Shown here piece by piece: positions 17,171 through 25,197 of a stretch of DNA of 64,000 bases (positions are counted from its first letter, which is position 1; each line of letters starts with the position of its first letter). Position numbers and translations under genes: made by a program. Under the pieces are notes generated by a model. The model saw nothing but the letters and a program-made list of their open reading frames with translations, did no database searches and was not told the DNA's origin. Source of the DNA: Paraburkholderia youngii. Lineage in GTDB: Bacteria > Pseudomonadota > Gammaproteobacteria > Burkholderiales > Burkholderiaceae. The stretch spans positions 124,001-188,000 of the forward strand of contig NZ_JAALDK010000003.1 of the NCBI RefSeq assembly GCF_013366925.1, read 5' to 3'.

Positions 17171-18334
17171 TTAGTCGACGGGCAATTCGAGCCGCGCGAT
17201 CTCAGCGAAATAGTGCGCGCCCGTCAAAAGGATGTCGTCGTTGAAATCATAGGTGGCGTTGTGCAGCGGCGTGCCGCCCTTATCCGCCGACTCGCCGTTG
17301 CCGATGAAAATAAAGTTGCCGGGCACTACCTGCAGGAACGCACCGAAGTCTTCCGAAATCATCATGGGCTGAATGTTGTCATCGACGCCATCGCTTCCCG
17401 CCACATTGCGCGCCGCCGCTACCGCGACGCCAACGAACTGCTCCGAGTTCACCGTCGGAGCGAACTCATGTGTGTACTCGAAGGTGCAATCGGCGCCGTG
17501 CGCGCGGCAGATGCCTTCGCATACTTCACGCATGCGCGTCTCGAGCAACGTCTGCACTTCGCGTGAATAGCTTCGCGTATCGCCCTTGATAATGACATTC
17601 GAAGGAATCACATTTCTCAGTCCGTCCGTGATGAATTCCGTACACGAAATCACCGCCTGAAGACTCGGGTCGAGATTGCGCGAAACAACGGTCTGCAATG
17701 CCATCACGATCTGCGACGCGACGACGATCGGGTCCACGCCCATATGCGGACGTGCAGCATGCGTGCCCCGCCCCTTGATGTGAATGACGAAGTTGTCTTC
17801 ACTCGCCATGATGCCGCCCGCGCGCGTTGCAAACGTTCCCGCGCGCATGCCCGGCATGTTGTGCGCGCCGAAGATGGCATCGACGGGGAAGCGTTCGAAC
17901 AGGCCGTCGGCCATCATCGCCTTCGCGCCGCGGCCATGCTCTTCCGCCGGCTGAAAGATGAAGCGGACCGTGCCATTGAAATCGCGCCGTTCTGCAAGGA
18001 GTCGCGCCGCCCCGAGAATCATCGACATATGCCCGTCATGCCCGCACGCATGCATTTTTCCGGCGGTGCGCGAAGCATGCTCGCGATCGGGCGCCTGCTC
18101 GGCAATGTTCAGCGCATCCATATCGGCGCGCAGGCCAATAACCCGTTTCCCGTCCCCGGCCGTCAGGTTCGCAACGAGCCCCGTTCCCCCGATGCCGCGG
18201 TGAACTTCCAGCCCAAGCGTCCGGAGAATGTTCGCCACATAGTCGGACGTGTTGACTTCCTCGAAGCCCGTTTCGGGATGTTGATGCAAATACTGGCGCC
18301 AGCTCTTCAACTGGCCCTGCAGCGTGCTTTCCAT
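17171..18334 (-). CDS. M20 amidohydrolase (hippurate hydrolase type)
   Basis: The 387-residue peptidase M20D family enzyme starts MESTLQGQLKSWRQYLH. Motifs are LHQHPETGFEE near residue 17, GLRADMDALNI near 70, MHACGHDGHM near 95, QPAEEHGRGAK near 129 and MMISEDFGAFLQ near 330. Relatives remove acyl groups from N-acyl amino acids (hippurate, indole-acetyl amino acids). The longer reading from 18442 adds a non-conserved tail and is rejected. It is first gene of the operon, transcribed away from the Lrp-type regulator. Confidence 0.82.
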   Translation of the reverse strand: MESTLQGQLKSWRQYLHQHPETGFEEVNTSDYVANILRTLGLEVHRGIGGTGLVANLTAGDGKRVIGLRADMDALNIAEQAPDREHASRTAGKMHACGHDGHMSMILGAARLLAERRDFNGTVRFIFQPAEEHGRGAKAMMADGLFERFPVDAIFGAHNMPGMRAGTFATRAGGIMASEDNFVIHIKGRGTHAARPHMGVDPIVVASQIVMALQTVVSRNLDPSLQAVISCTEFITDGLRNVIPSNVIIKGDTRSYSREVQTLLETRMREVCEGICRAHGADCTFEYTHEFAPTVNSEQFVGVAVAAARNVAGSDGVDDNIQPMMISEDFGAFLQVVPGNFIFIGNGESADKGGTPLHNATYDFNDDILLTGAHYFAEIARLELPVD

Positions 18335-18481
18335 TGTCGGACGTCCTTGATGATTTCGGGGAATGCGCCTGTCGAACATGTCGGCTGAGGAAATAATATT
18401 GTTTGCGGTGATAGAAAAAGTCTCCAAATCGGCCCCCATCATGCAAAAATATCTTTGTCTCGACCTTCCGGCCGCAAAACC
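18335..18481. promoter_or_regulatory. Divergent promoter region between M20 operon and Lrp-type regulator
   Basis: This is the only AT-rich segment nearby. It contains AATAATATTG and GCAAAAATATCTTTG, short AT tracts bounded by G/C as in Lrp/AsnC-type binding sites. It separates the operon start (18334, minus) from the regulator start (18482, plus). Exact promoter boxes cannot be set with confidence. Autoregulation and control of the operon by the adjacent regulator is the usual arrangement. Confidence 0.45.
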
Positions 18482-18961
18482 ATGACACTCAGCCTGGACG
18501 ATTTTGATCTGAAGCTATTGATGGAAGTGCAACGCGACGCGCAGATTCCTCAGAACGAACTCGGCGCGCGCGTCAATCTGTCTACAGCGGCCGTCAATCG
18601 CAGATTGCGACGCCTGTCGGACGAAGGCATCATTCGCAACTACGCCGCCATCGTCGCGCCCGAAAAGGTCGGCTATCCGCTGACGATCATTGCAACAGTC
18701 GAGGTCGAGAGCGAACAGATCGATCTGCTCGACTCGATGAAGCGCACCTTCGCGCAATGCCCGCAAATCCAGCAGTGCTACTACGTCGCGGGCGAATGGG
18801 ACTTCGTGCTGATACTGACGGTTCGCAACATGGACGAGTACACGGCCCTCACGCGGCAACTGTTCTTCTCGAACAACAACGTCAAACGCTTCAAGACGCT
18901 GGTGAGCATGAGCAACGTAAAGGTGGGGCTCGGTGTACCCGTCGCGCCCGAAGGCGCGTGA
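18482..18961 (+). CDS. Lrp/AsnC-family transcriptional regulator
   Basis: The 159-residue protein has an N-terminal helix-turn-helix (about residues 5-55: DLKLLMEVQRDAQIPQNEL, then LSTAAVNRRLRRLSDEG) and a C-terminal ligand-binding RAM domain (about 65-145). This is the standard Lrp/AsnC size. It is divergent from the M20/dpaL operon and six bases before the convergent binding-protein gene. The family senses an amino acid or catabolite and usually controls the adjacent operon. Confidence 0.9.
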   Translation: MTLSLDDFDLKLLMEVQRDAQIPQNELGARVNLSTAAVNRRLRRLSDEGIIRNYAAIVAPEKVGYPLTIIATVEVESEQIDLLDSMKRTFAQCPQIQQCYYVAGEWDFVLILTVRNMDEYTALTRQLFFSNNNVKRFKTLVSMSNVKVGLGVPVAPEGA

Positions 18962-18966
18962 CGCCG

Positions 18967-20112
18967 TCAGCGCACGACTGACTTGTCGGTCCAGTTGCCC
19001 TGATCGAACTGACGAACGGTAATCGCGCCGTTACGGATATCGCCCTTCTCGTCGAACTGGATTGCGCCCGTCACGCCGTCCAGCCTGGACGCGCGCAGCT
19101 TCGGCAGATACACCTTCGGGTCGGTCGAGCCCGCGGCCTGCATCGCGTCCGCCATCGCGAGCACTGCGTCGTAGGCATAAGGGGCATAGAGCTGCACGGG
19201 AACGCCGAAGCGCTGCTGATAGCGTTTGAAGAACTCCGGTCCTTGCGGCATCTTTGCAGGCGGCACACCCGCCAGCGTGCAGTACGCGTCCTTGCTCATC
19301 GAAGACCCAGCGAGCTTGATGAACTGCGGTGTGCACGCTTCATCGCCGGCAATGAACTTGACCTTCAAGCCGAGCTTTTGCGCCTGCTGCACGAATGCCG
19401 CGGCTTGCGTGTCGCCGCCCGTGAAAGCGATCCCTTCCGGCTGACGGCTCTTGATGGTCGTGAGCACCGCCATCCAGTTCGTCGTCTTGTCGGTGCCGTA
19501 CTCGCGGGCGACCACGTTGCCTCCGGCAGCCTTGACGGACTTTTCGATCTCGTCTGCGAGACCTTGTCCGTACGCCGTACGATCGTCGACGATGGCGACC
19601 TTGCGCGCGCCAAGATCGTGGACCAGATACGAGCCGATGACCGAGCCCTGTCTCACGTCATTCGCGACCATACGGAACACGTTCGTCAATCCTTGCTGCG
19701 TGAGCTTCGGGTTGGTTGCCGATTCGGTGATCATCGGAACGCCTGCATCCGAGTAGATTTTGGAAGCGGGTATCGACGTCCCGGAGTTCGCATGACCGAC
19801 GACACCCGCCACGCCATCGTCCACCAGTTTCTGGGCGACGGTCACCGCTGTCTTCGGATCGGCCGCATCATCCTGCGAGTCGAGCACAAACGTGACGTTT
19901 TGCCCGCCAATGCGAATCTTTCTGCTGTTCAGATCTTCGATCGCCAGCCGCACACCGTTTTCATCATCCTTTCCGATGTGGGATAGTTCGCCGGTCAGCG
20001 GAGAAACCTGCCCGATCTTGACCGTCAAATCCGCGTGAGCCGCGTGAGCCGCGAGAGGTTGCAGGGTAAGCGTCAGGGACGCGAGGCATATCAATGGCCG
20101 TGATGATTGCAT
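18967..20112 (-). CDS. Branched-chain-amino-acid-type ABC transporter substrate-binding protein
   Basis: The 381-residue LivJ/LivK-type periplasmic binding protein has a signal peptide (LASLTLTLQPLAAHAAHA). The mature part starts LTVKIGQVSPLTGELSHIG, followed by VVGHANSGTSIPASKIY and the late LYAPYAYDAVLAMADAM, all typical of the Peripla_BP_6 fold. No permease or ATPase gene lies nearby, so it must work with a transporter encoded elsewhere or be an orphan. It is convergent with the Lrp-type gene. Confidence 0.88.
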   Translation of the reverse strand: MQSSRPLICLASLTLTLQPLAAHAAHADLTVKIGQVSPLTGELSHIGKDDENGVRLAIEDLNSRKIRIGGQNVTFVLDSQDDAADPKTAVTVAQKLVDDGVAGVVGHANSGTSIPASKIYSDAGVPMITESATNPKLTQQGLTNVFRMVANDVRQGSVIGSYLVHDLGARKVAIVDDRTAYGQGLADEIEKSVKAAGGNVVAREYGTDKTTNWMAVLTTIKSRQPEGIAFTGGDTQAAAFVQQAQKLGLKVKFIAGDEACTPQFIKLAGSSMSKDAYCTLAGVPPAKMPQGPEFFKRYQQRFGVPVQLYAPYAYDAVLAMADAMQAAGSTDPKVYLPKLRASRLDGVTGAIQFDEKGDIRNGAITVRQFDQGNWTDKSVVR

Positions 20113-20735
20113 GGTCGTGCTCTCGATAGGTTGGCTGAGAATAGGATCGACAGAACCGTCGACCCGTTGAGCCAAGCAACACTGCGCTGGCCTGCAACCA
20201 TCCTAATGACGCGAGTCAGTAGCCAAAATCAGCCGCGATGACATTTCTGCAAATTTCGATTGAAAAACGAGCAATTTTCGATAATTCTTCTCGGTGCCTG
20301 GATGGCAGTGTTTGCGGTCGACGCCATTTCTCGTTCCCGCATGGCAAGCCGAAGTATCACCGGACTGCCAGCGCGAATTCCCGGGCAGCGAGCGGAAGCG
20401 CCTCCGGCACGACCAGCATCTGTTCGTAATCGATGACCGGCGCAAACGCAGTGTCGGGCACGTCGAAGCCGTCTCTGGCCGGAGAGCCGGTAGGGCGTCG
20501 TGTGGGTCGGCCGGATTTGTGCAAGGGTCAGCACAAGATCTCTCCACGGGGTATGAACCACAGCTTGAGCGACGCTTCCCGGAGGCGAACTGCCGTTCGA
20601 ACGTCAAAATGCCGACAACCGCGAGCGTCCCTTCCTGGCCGAGAGCAGCGCGACCGCGGGGAGAGTCCGCGGGCAGAAAAATAGCCCGGCAAAATTGTCG
20701 GGCTTGGGTTCAGGAGAATGGGCAGACATCGCCCG
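20113..20735. other. Intergenic stretch with a short coding remnant
   Basis: No complete gene. On the minus strand between about 20367 and 20520 one frame reads FDVPDTAFAPVIDYEQML and ends LPLAAREFALAVR before a stop, which looks like the C-terminus of a lost gene of unknown family. The part near 20680-20705 is the terminator of the next minus-strand gene. Confidence 0.35.
20676..20705 (-). terminator. Rho-independent terminator after the VWA gene
   Basis: Read on the minus strand, the stem AGCCCGACA/TGCCGGGCT (20683-20704, one G-T mismatch) is followed by a T run (ATTTTT). It lies about 30 bases past the stop of the gene ending at 20736, closing the minus-strand gene string. Confidence 0.8.
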
Positions 20736-22022
20736 TCAGCAGATCACTTCCATCATTTCGCCAAAAGGTGCTTTCTTCGCGCGCCTGAGCGGCACGGTCG
20801 AGGCCCACAGGACGGGATAGGACGGTTCATCGGTCGGAAACGCTCCATCCATGTCGGTGAGATAGACCAGAAACGTGGGTTGAATGCCTTCGTCGGCCAG
20901 CCGTTTGAACGGATCGACAAACGAAGTGCCTCCCCCGCCACGCACCGGTAGCAGGTCGACCGCGTCGCCGCGCTCGAAGATCTGCACCTGCTTCACGCGC
21001 GTATCGCAATCCAGCACGATCAGCCGCCGCGGCCGCACAGTCTCATTCACAACGAGGATTTCCGCGTCGAACTGTGCCTGCGTCTCGTCAAACACCGAAC
21101 CGCTGGAATCGCGCACGAACACCGCATCGCCAACCGCCGGTTCGTTAAGCGACGGCAGATACAGCCCCATGTGCAGATACCGGCGATTGGGCATCGCGAA
21201 AGTGTAGTCAGTCGGCGACGATTCCTGCGCAAAGCGTTGCAGGATCGCGCGCCAGTCAACCACAGGTTCCGCCGCCACCTGGACCATGCCTTCCAGAGAG
21301 CCGCCCAGTCCGCCCCGCATCTTCGCCGCTTTCGCGGCCTGTAGGACGGCGACCTTCCAGTCGGCTTCCTTCTGTGCCTTGTCGTCCCCTCTGTATTGAC
21401 GGACCTCGCCACAGGAGGGCGCAGCCTCGGGAGAAGTGCCGGACTCGGGTGTTGCGGACCGAGTGGTCGCGCCGTTCGCGGATTGTGGCGGGCTGTTGCC
21501 CCCGGGTGTGCCGCCTGGCTGTTGAGCCGACTGTGGAGTCGACTGCTGGCCAGGCTGCGCATCCGGTTTGCCATCATCCTTCTTACCGTTGCCCTGCTGC
21601 TTTTCCTTCTGCTGCTTTTCCTTCTGCTGCTTCTCCTGCGCGAGAATGCCGTAAATCTCCTCGGCCGACTTGCCCTTGAAGCGGGCATCGACGAACACGC
21701 CCTTTGGTAGCAGCATGCCTGCGTCGAGCACGATTGGATTGATCGCATAGTCACACGCGTCGTTCCAGAGTTTCGGATCGCGATCGCCCTGGCGCCAACA
21801 GTGGCCGTTGGCCACGTGCAGGACTTCATGCGCCAGCACGCCGCGTGTCTCCAGATCGTTCAGGCCGCCGAGGTACGCCGGGTTGTATCCCAGCGATTCC
21901 CCGTCGGTCCAGAACGTCCTGCACGACGGATCTTCGACCACCTTCAGACGCAAAGCGAGTGCGCCGAAAAACGGCTGGTCGAGGACCAGCGCCGTGCGTT
22001 GCTTCGAGATGCGCGGGTCCAT
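20736..22022 (-). CDS. Metallopeptidase-like / VWA-like protein (DUF2201 type)
   Basis: The 428-residue protein has three parts. The N-terminal domain carries a zinc-site motif AHEVLHVANGH (HExxH at residues 65-69). A Gln/Lys/Pro/Gly-rich linker spans about residues 135-215. The C-terminal VWA-like domain has a MIDAS-type DSSGS near residue 300 and GGGGTSF further on. This is the layout of DUF2201 putative metallopeptidases. It lies eight bases after the DUF3150 gene and is last of the triad with the MoxR-like ATPase. In MoxR-VWA systems the ATPase is thought to remodel a target bound by the VWA protein. What this one acts on is unknown. Confidence 0.75.
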   Translation of the reverse strand: MDPRISKQRTALVLDQPFFGALALRLKVVEDPSCRTFWTDGESLGYNPAYLGGLNDLETRGVLAHEVLHVANGHCWRQGDRDPKLWNDACDYAINPIVLDAGMLLPKGVFVDARFKGKSAEEIYGILAQEKQQKEKQQKEKQQGNGKKDDGKPDAQPGQQSTPQSAQQPGGTPGGNSPPQSANGATTRSATPESGTSPEAAPSCGEVRQYRGDDKAQKEADWKVAVLQAAKAAKMRGGLGGSLEGMVQVAAEPVVDWRAILQRFAQESSPTDYTFAMPNRRYLHMGLYLPSLNEPAVGDAVFVRDSSGSVFDETQAQFDAEILVVNETVRPRRLIVLDCDTRVKQVQIFERGDAVDLLPVRGGGGTSFVDPFKRLADEGIQPTFLVYLTDMDGAFPTDEPSYPVLWASTVPLRRAKKAPFGEMMEVIC

Positions 22023-22029
22023 GGCTACC

Positions 22030-22980
22030 TCACGCGACGAGTCGCAGAAGCGGCGTCGGCTCCGGCTGGACAACCTGCTCCAGCGGCGCGAACGTCGAAA
22101 GCTGGTTCGCCACCGGCTCCGGTGTCCCGCCCATGAACGCTGCCATCAGCCCCTCGATTTCCGAGGCCTTGGCCGCGACCTGCGAACGCAGCACGCTCGA
22201 CTCCTTCAGATCCGCACCCGTGTGAACCGCGAGATGCGTCTTCGCCTGTTCGAGGATGTGGCTGAGCTTCGGGTCGTTCGTGAAGTTCAGCTTCGGCAGC
22301 AGCTCGCACAGTTCGCGCACCTGGTTGGTGACGCCCAGGCGAACATCGGTGGCACCGTACAGCTTGTCGGCCAGCTTCGAGACGGCCTCGTACAGACGCC
22401 CGACCAGATCATTGTTCGCCGTCGAGATCGAGGCAAGCACGTGCTGGTCGATTTCCGAACGAAGATCCGTCAGCACGTCGGCCGGCAGATCGACGCCAAA
22501 CTGGCTCGCGTCAGGAAACGGCAGCACCGCGAGCTTGACGCCGAACTTCTCTGACATGCGGGCAAGCGTGGGATAGTCCGACTCGTTGAACAGCCCGTTC
22601 AGTTCCACCCGGGCCTGTTCCTTGAGATTCAGGTAGTCGGTCAGGAAGACGGAAACGGCGAGATCGAACTCATCCTTCATCCTGCGCATCTGGTCGGCGA
22701 AGTCCATGTAGATCGCCGTCGGCAGCAGACGCACGCCCAGCTGTTCGTACTTTAGCGAGTGGTCGTAGTGATAGCGGCGAATGCGATTGCCGATCGAAAC
22801 CACCTCCTTGTAGCTCGGCGCATGCTCGGGCAGCAGGCGCTTGTTGAAGCGCCCGATGTCCTTTGCCTGATGATTCTTCTCGACTTCTTCGGTCGCTTTC
22901 ACGTCGAAGCAGCGCGCCTGCCAGGCGGATACCGTGACGGCCGACAGCATGACGCGGGATTTCAGTTCAGTGATGTTCAT
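22030..22980 (-). CDS. DUF3150 family protein
   Basis: The 316-residue soluble protein starts MNITELKSRVMLSAVTVS. It is mostly helical, with YHYDHSLKYEQLGVRLLP near residue 70 and a long charged middle. Sequence and neighbourhood match DUF3150, a family of plasmids and phages with no assigned activity. TGGAG lies just ahead of the ATG, and the terminator of the upstream ATPase gene lies about 40 bases before it. The downstream VWA gene starts eight bases after the stop, so these two are one transcript. Confidence 0.72.
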   Translation of the reverse strand: MNITELKSRVMLSAVTVSAWQARCFDVKATEEVEKNHQAKDIGRFNKRLLPEHAPSYKEVVSIGNRIRRYHYDHSLKYEQLGVRLLPTAIYMDFADQMRRMKDEFDLAVSVFLTDYLNLKEQARVELNGLFNESDYPTLARMSEKFGVKLAVLPFPDASQFGVDLPADVLTDLRSEIDQHVLASISTANNDLVGRLYEAVSKLADKLYGATDVRLGVTNQVRELCELLPKLNFTNDPKLSHILEQAKTHLAVHTGADLKESSVLRSQVAAKASEIEGLMAAFMGGTPEPVANQLSTFAPLEQVVQPEPTPLLRLVA

Positions 22981-23020
22981 GGAAAACTCCAGAATAGAAA
23001 GGGATTGGATCGAGCAGAAA

Positions 23021-23052
23021 GAAAAAAGCCACGGCGCGAGGCGGGCCGTGGC
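23021..23052 (-). terminator. Terminator between the MoxR-like and DUF3150 genes
   Basis: Read on the minus strand, GCCACGGC pairs with GCCGTGGC and is followed by TTTTTTC. It sits between the stop of the ATPase gene (23087) and the start of the DUF3150 gene (22980), leaving about 40 bases for any promoter. Confidence 0.85.
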
Positions 23053-23086
23053 AGAACGAACAACGGATGAAGCAACAGGCAGCGGC

Positions 23087-24106
23087 TTACTCGCCGCGGA
23101 TGATTTTTCCGATCTCGCCACCCTGCGCGCGGATGAACGCATGGGTGCTCGCCAGTTCAGGCTTGCGACGCACGGCATCACGCGCGAGAAGCGCACCGAA
23201 TTCACGGTGGCCTACGTCGATCAGCCGCTGGTTGTAGGTCAGCACCCGCTCGAAGTTGCCTTCGGTGGAGTGCGCCGCCAGCGCCGAACTGACCGCATAC
23301 AGCGCGGCCGGGGTCTCAGGGATCGGCGCCGTGTCCGGCGACAGAATGATGGCGTCCGGCGACGGCAGCTCGCGGTAGATGGCAAGAAAGCTCATCAGTT
23401 CGCTCGCTGCAGCCTCGCCCACCGAACCCGCGTAGGAGACGAGCTCGAGCGACTTCGGCACGACCGGCATCGTCTTCGCGACGAATCCCCATGTTCGGGG
23501 GCTCGGTGCGTTTTCGATATCGCGCGCGGTCTTCTTCACGGACAGCAGATCCGGCCGGAATCGCAGAAACGCGATCAGTTCGGCAGGAACACCGCTGCGC
23601 ACCGCCCAGGCAGTCCAGTCGGCGATCGAAGGCTCAAGCTCCACCACCGTCGCGAAACGCGAGATGACGGGATCGAGAATGCCCGAGACACCCGCGTTGT
23701 CGTTGCGCCGGTTGGTGGCCGCAACGAACGTGACGCAGTCGGGCAGCGCGTGTTCGCCGATGCGGCGTGCCAGCAGCAGTTGCATCTTTGCCGCCTGCAC
23801 CGCCGGTGATGCCTGGCCCAGATCGTCAAGGAACCAGAGCAGCGGCGTTGTCGCTCTCAATGCGCGCTCGAGATCCCCGAACGGCAGGAAGCGGGCGACG
23901 TTCCCGTCAGGGAATGGCAGGCCCTTCGAGTCCGTGGGGTCTTCAACGACGGGATGGCTGATGAGCAGGTCATGCCCGGTTTCCTGAGCCGCCTGAGCGA
24001 CGATGTCGCTCTTGCCGATGCCCGGAGCCCCGGTGATAAGCACCGGAAGGCGGGCCGGAATGTAGGTGATGAGCAGTTCGCGAAGTTGCGAGGCAGAGAC
24101 TTTCAT
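23087..24106 (-). CDS. MoxR-like AAA+ ATPase
   Basis: The 339-residue AAA+ ATPase has Walker A GAPGIGKSD (about residues 26-34), Walker B LLWFLDDLGQA (about 88-98), sensor 1 FVAATNRR (about 130-137) and the downstream arginine in ILDPVISRF (about 150). The compact size and the order ATPase, DUF3150, VWA protein resemble MoxR-VWA chaperone modules. The start MKVSASQ is chosen because AGG lies eight bases ahead; the ATG 27 bases upstream would place the leader hairpin in the coding region. All nucleotide-binding motifs look intact. Confidence 0.8.
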   Translation of the reverse strand: MKVSASQLRELLITYIPARLPVLITGAPGIGKSDIVAQAAQETGHDLLISHPVVEDPTDSKGLPFPDGNVARFLPFGDLERALRATTPLLWFLDDLGQASPAVQAAKMQLLLARRIGEHALPDCVTFVAATNRRNDNAGVSGILDPVISRFATVVELEPSIADWTAWAVRSGVPAELIAFLRFRPDLLSVKKTARDIENAPSPRTWGFVAKTMPVVPKSLELVSYAGSVGEAAASELMSFLAIYRELPSPDAIILSPDTAPIPETPAALYAVSSALAAHSTEGNFERVLTYNQRLIDVGHREFGALLARDAVRRKPELASTHAFIRAQGGEIGKIIRGE

Positions 24107-24226
24107 GGGGTACCTGAAAAGGAAAAGCCCCACGAAACAACGCCCCCGGGGGGACGTGGTCCCTGAGGGGCGAGTTGGATGTGCCGCGGATGCGGCGCGT
24201 CGATGCGTCCTGGAGACGCGAAAAAA
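24107..24226 (-). promoter_or_regulatory. Structured 5' leader of the MoxR-like gene with hairpin motif copy 1
   Basis: Read on the minus strand: motif GCGTC-loop-GACGCATCGAC (24198-24219), then GCCCCTCAGGGACCACGTCC, GGGGGCGTTGTT, GGGGCTTTTCC and the ATG. GCCCC and GGGGC can close a large stem followed by T's, so it could terminate or attenuate transcription. The same blocks in the same order occur ahead of the DUF3717 gene (24478-24590). Confidence 0.6.
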
Positions 24227-24234
24227 GTTGTGCC

Positions 24235-24477
24235 TTACGCCTTCGCGCCAGCCAGAGCGGCCAGTTGAGATTCGGTAAGGGTTTCGCGCGGCACGGCGGT
24301 CACGCGGTTGAAGATCATGCTGCCGTAGAGATTGGCGAGACAGCGTGCTTCAGCGCACAGCACCGTCACCTCCTCGTCGGAGGTAGCCGGATTGCGGTTG
24401 CGCCACACGTTGATCGCGTTTTCGATCTGGGCGATTGAAACGTCCCGGGTTCCTGAAACAGCGTTCGGATGTTTCAT
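24235..24477 (-). CDS. DUF3717 family protein
   Basis: The 80-residue protein contains SIAQIENAINVWRNRNPA near residue 15, AEARCLANLYGSMIFNR near 43 and LTESQLAALAGA at the C-terminus. This pattern is characteristic of DUF3717, a small family common in Burkholderiaceae with no known activity. It starts MKHPNAVSG with AAGGA ahead of the ATG. The stop TAA is followed within 12 bases by hairpin motif copy 1, so its 3' end and the leader of the MoxR-like gene are contiguous. Confidence 0.75.
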   Translation of the reverse strand: MKHPNAVSGTRDVSIAQIENAINVWRNRNPATSDEEVTVLCAEARCLANLYGSMIFNRVTAVPRETLTESQLAALAGAKA

Positions 24478-24590
24478 GGGGTGTCCTTGAAGGAAGTGCC
24501 CCCTGAACAACGCCCCAAGGGACGTGATCCCCAAGGGCAGAATTGTTGCCGTCTCCGGCGGGTCGATGCGTCATGGACGCGGGTAACAGA
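24478..24590 (-). promoter_or_regulatory. Structured 5' leader of the DUF3717 gene with hairpin motif copy 2
   Basis: Read on the minus strand: CGCGTC-ATG-GACGCATCGAC (24563-24582), then GCCCTTGGGGATCACGTCCC, TTGGGGCGTTGTT, GGGGGC, TTCC and ACCCC just before the ATG. It parallels the leader at 24107-24226 block by block, although the genes that follow are unrelated, pointing to a shared regulatory element. Confidence 0.6.
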
Positions 24591-24677
24591 GCCCAGTATG
24601 GGCGGCCGCTGCGCGAAGGTTTGCCCGAATGATGAGCAGATTGACCCCGCTTAGACTTATCGCGTGACGCCAGGCCG

Positions 24678-24707
24678 AAAAAAAAAGCCGGCGCATATGC
24701 GCCGGCT
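24678..24707 (-). terminator. Rho-independent terminator after the gene at 24727
   Basis: A perfect 20-base palindrome (GCCGGCGCAT and its complement, 24687-24706) is followed on the minus strand by nine T's. It lies about 20 bases after the stop of the gene ending at 24727. Confidence 0.9.
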
Positions 24708-24726
24708 GTGGTTCAGGAAAATGCAG

Positions 24727-25185
24727 TCAGAGCAACGCTGTCTGCGCGGCCCGTGCTGCATCGATTCTCGCGATCATCGCCGCTTCCTGCTCGCGATGCC
24801 GTCGGGACTTCTCTTCGCCCACGCCGTTGTGCTGCTCGATCACGTAGGCGAAACAGACAGGATTGGCCGGACCGCGCCACGCCTTCCAGGCCTCCAAGAT
24901 CCGCGCGCGCACGCCGGGCGTGCATGCGAAGTACTCGCGACGCAGGCGACGCCATTGCTGGGCGCGCAGATCGCGCATGCGTTGCTCGCTCTGGTACAGC
25001 AGCCGTTCGCGCCGTTCCCGCTCTTCATCAACCGAAAGCGCCTGGGGCGTTTCGATCTGATCGCTGAAGAGCGGGTAGGCACGTTCGATCTTTTCGCGAG
25101 CCCGATCCTGACGGCTCAGATGCAAGGCTTGCATCCGCGAAGTCCAGCGAAGACCTTCGACCTTGGGTGTACGATCGAATCGCAT
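24727..25185 (-). CDS. Hypothetical protein, charged, coiled-coil-like
   Basis: The 152-residue protein is rich in Arg/Glu/Gln (RQDRAREKIERAY, DEERERRERLLYQSEQRM) and is probably helical throughout. No family recognised. It lies 12 bases after the stop of the gene at 25198 and is followed by a strong terminator, so it ends that transcript. Confidence 0.6.
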   Translation of the reverse strand: MRFDRTPKVEGLRWTSRMQALHLSRQDRAREKIERAYPLFSDQIETPQALSVDEERERRERLLYQSEQRMRDLRAQQWRRLRREYFACTPGVRARILEAWKAWRGPANPVCFAYVIEQHNGVGEEKSRRHREQEAAMIARIDAARAAQTALL

Positions 25186-25197
25186 CGTCCCCTCCCC

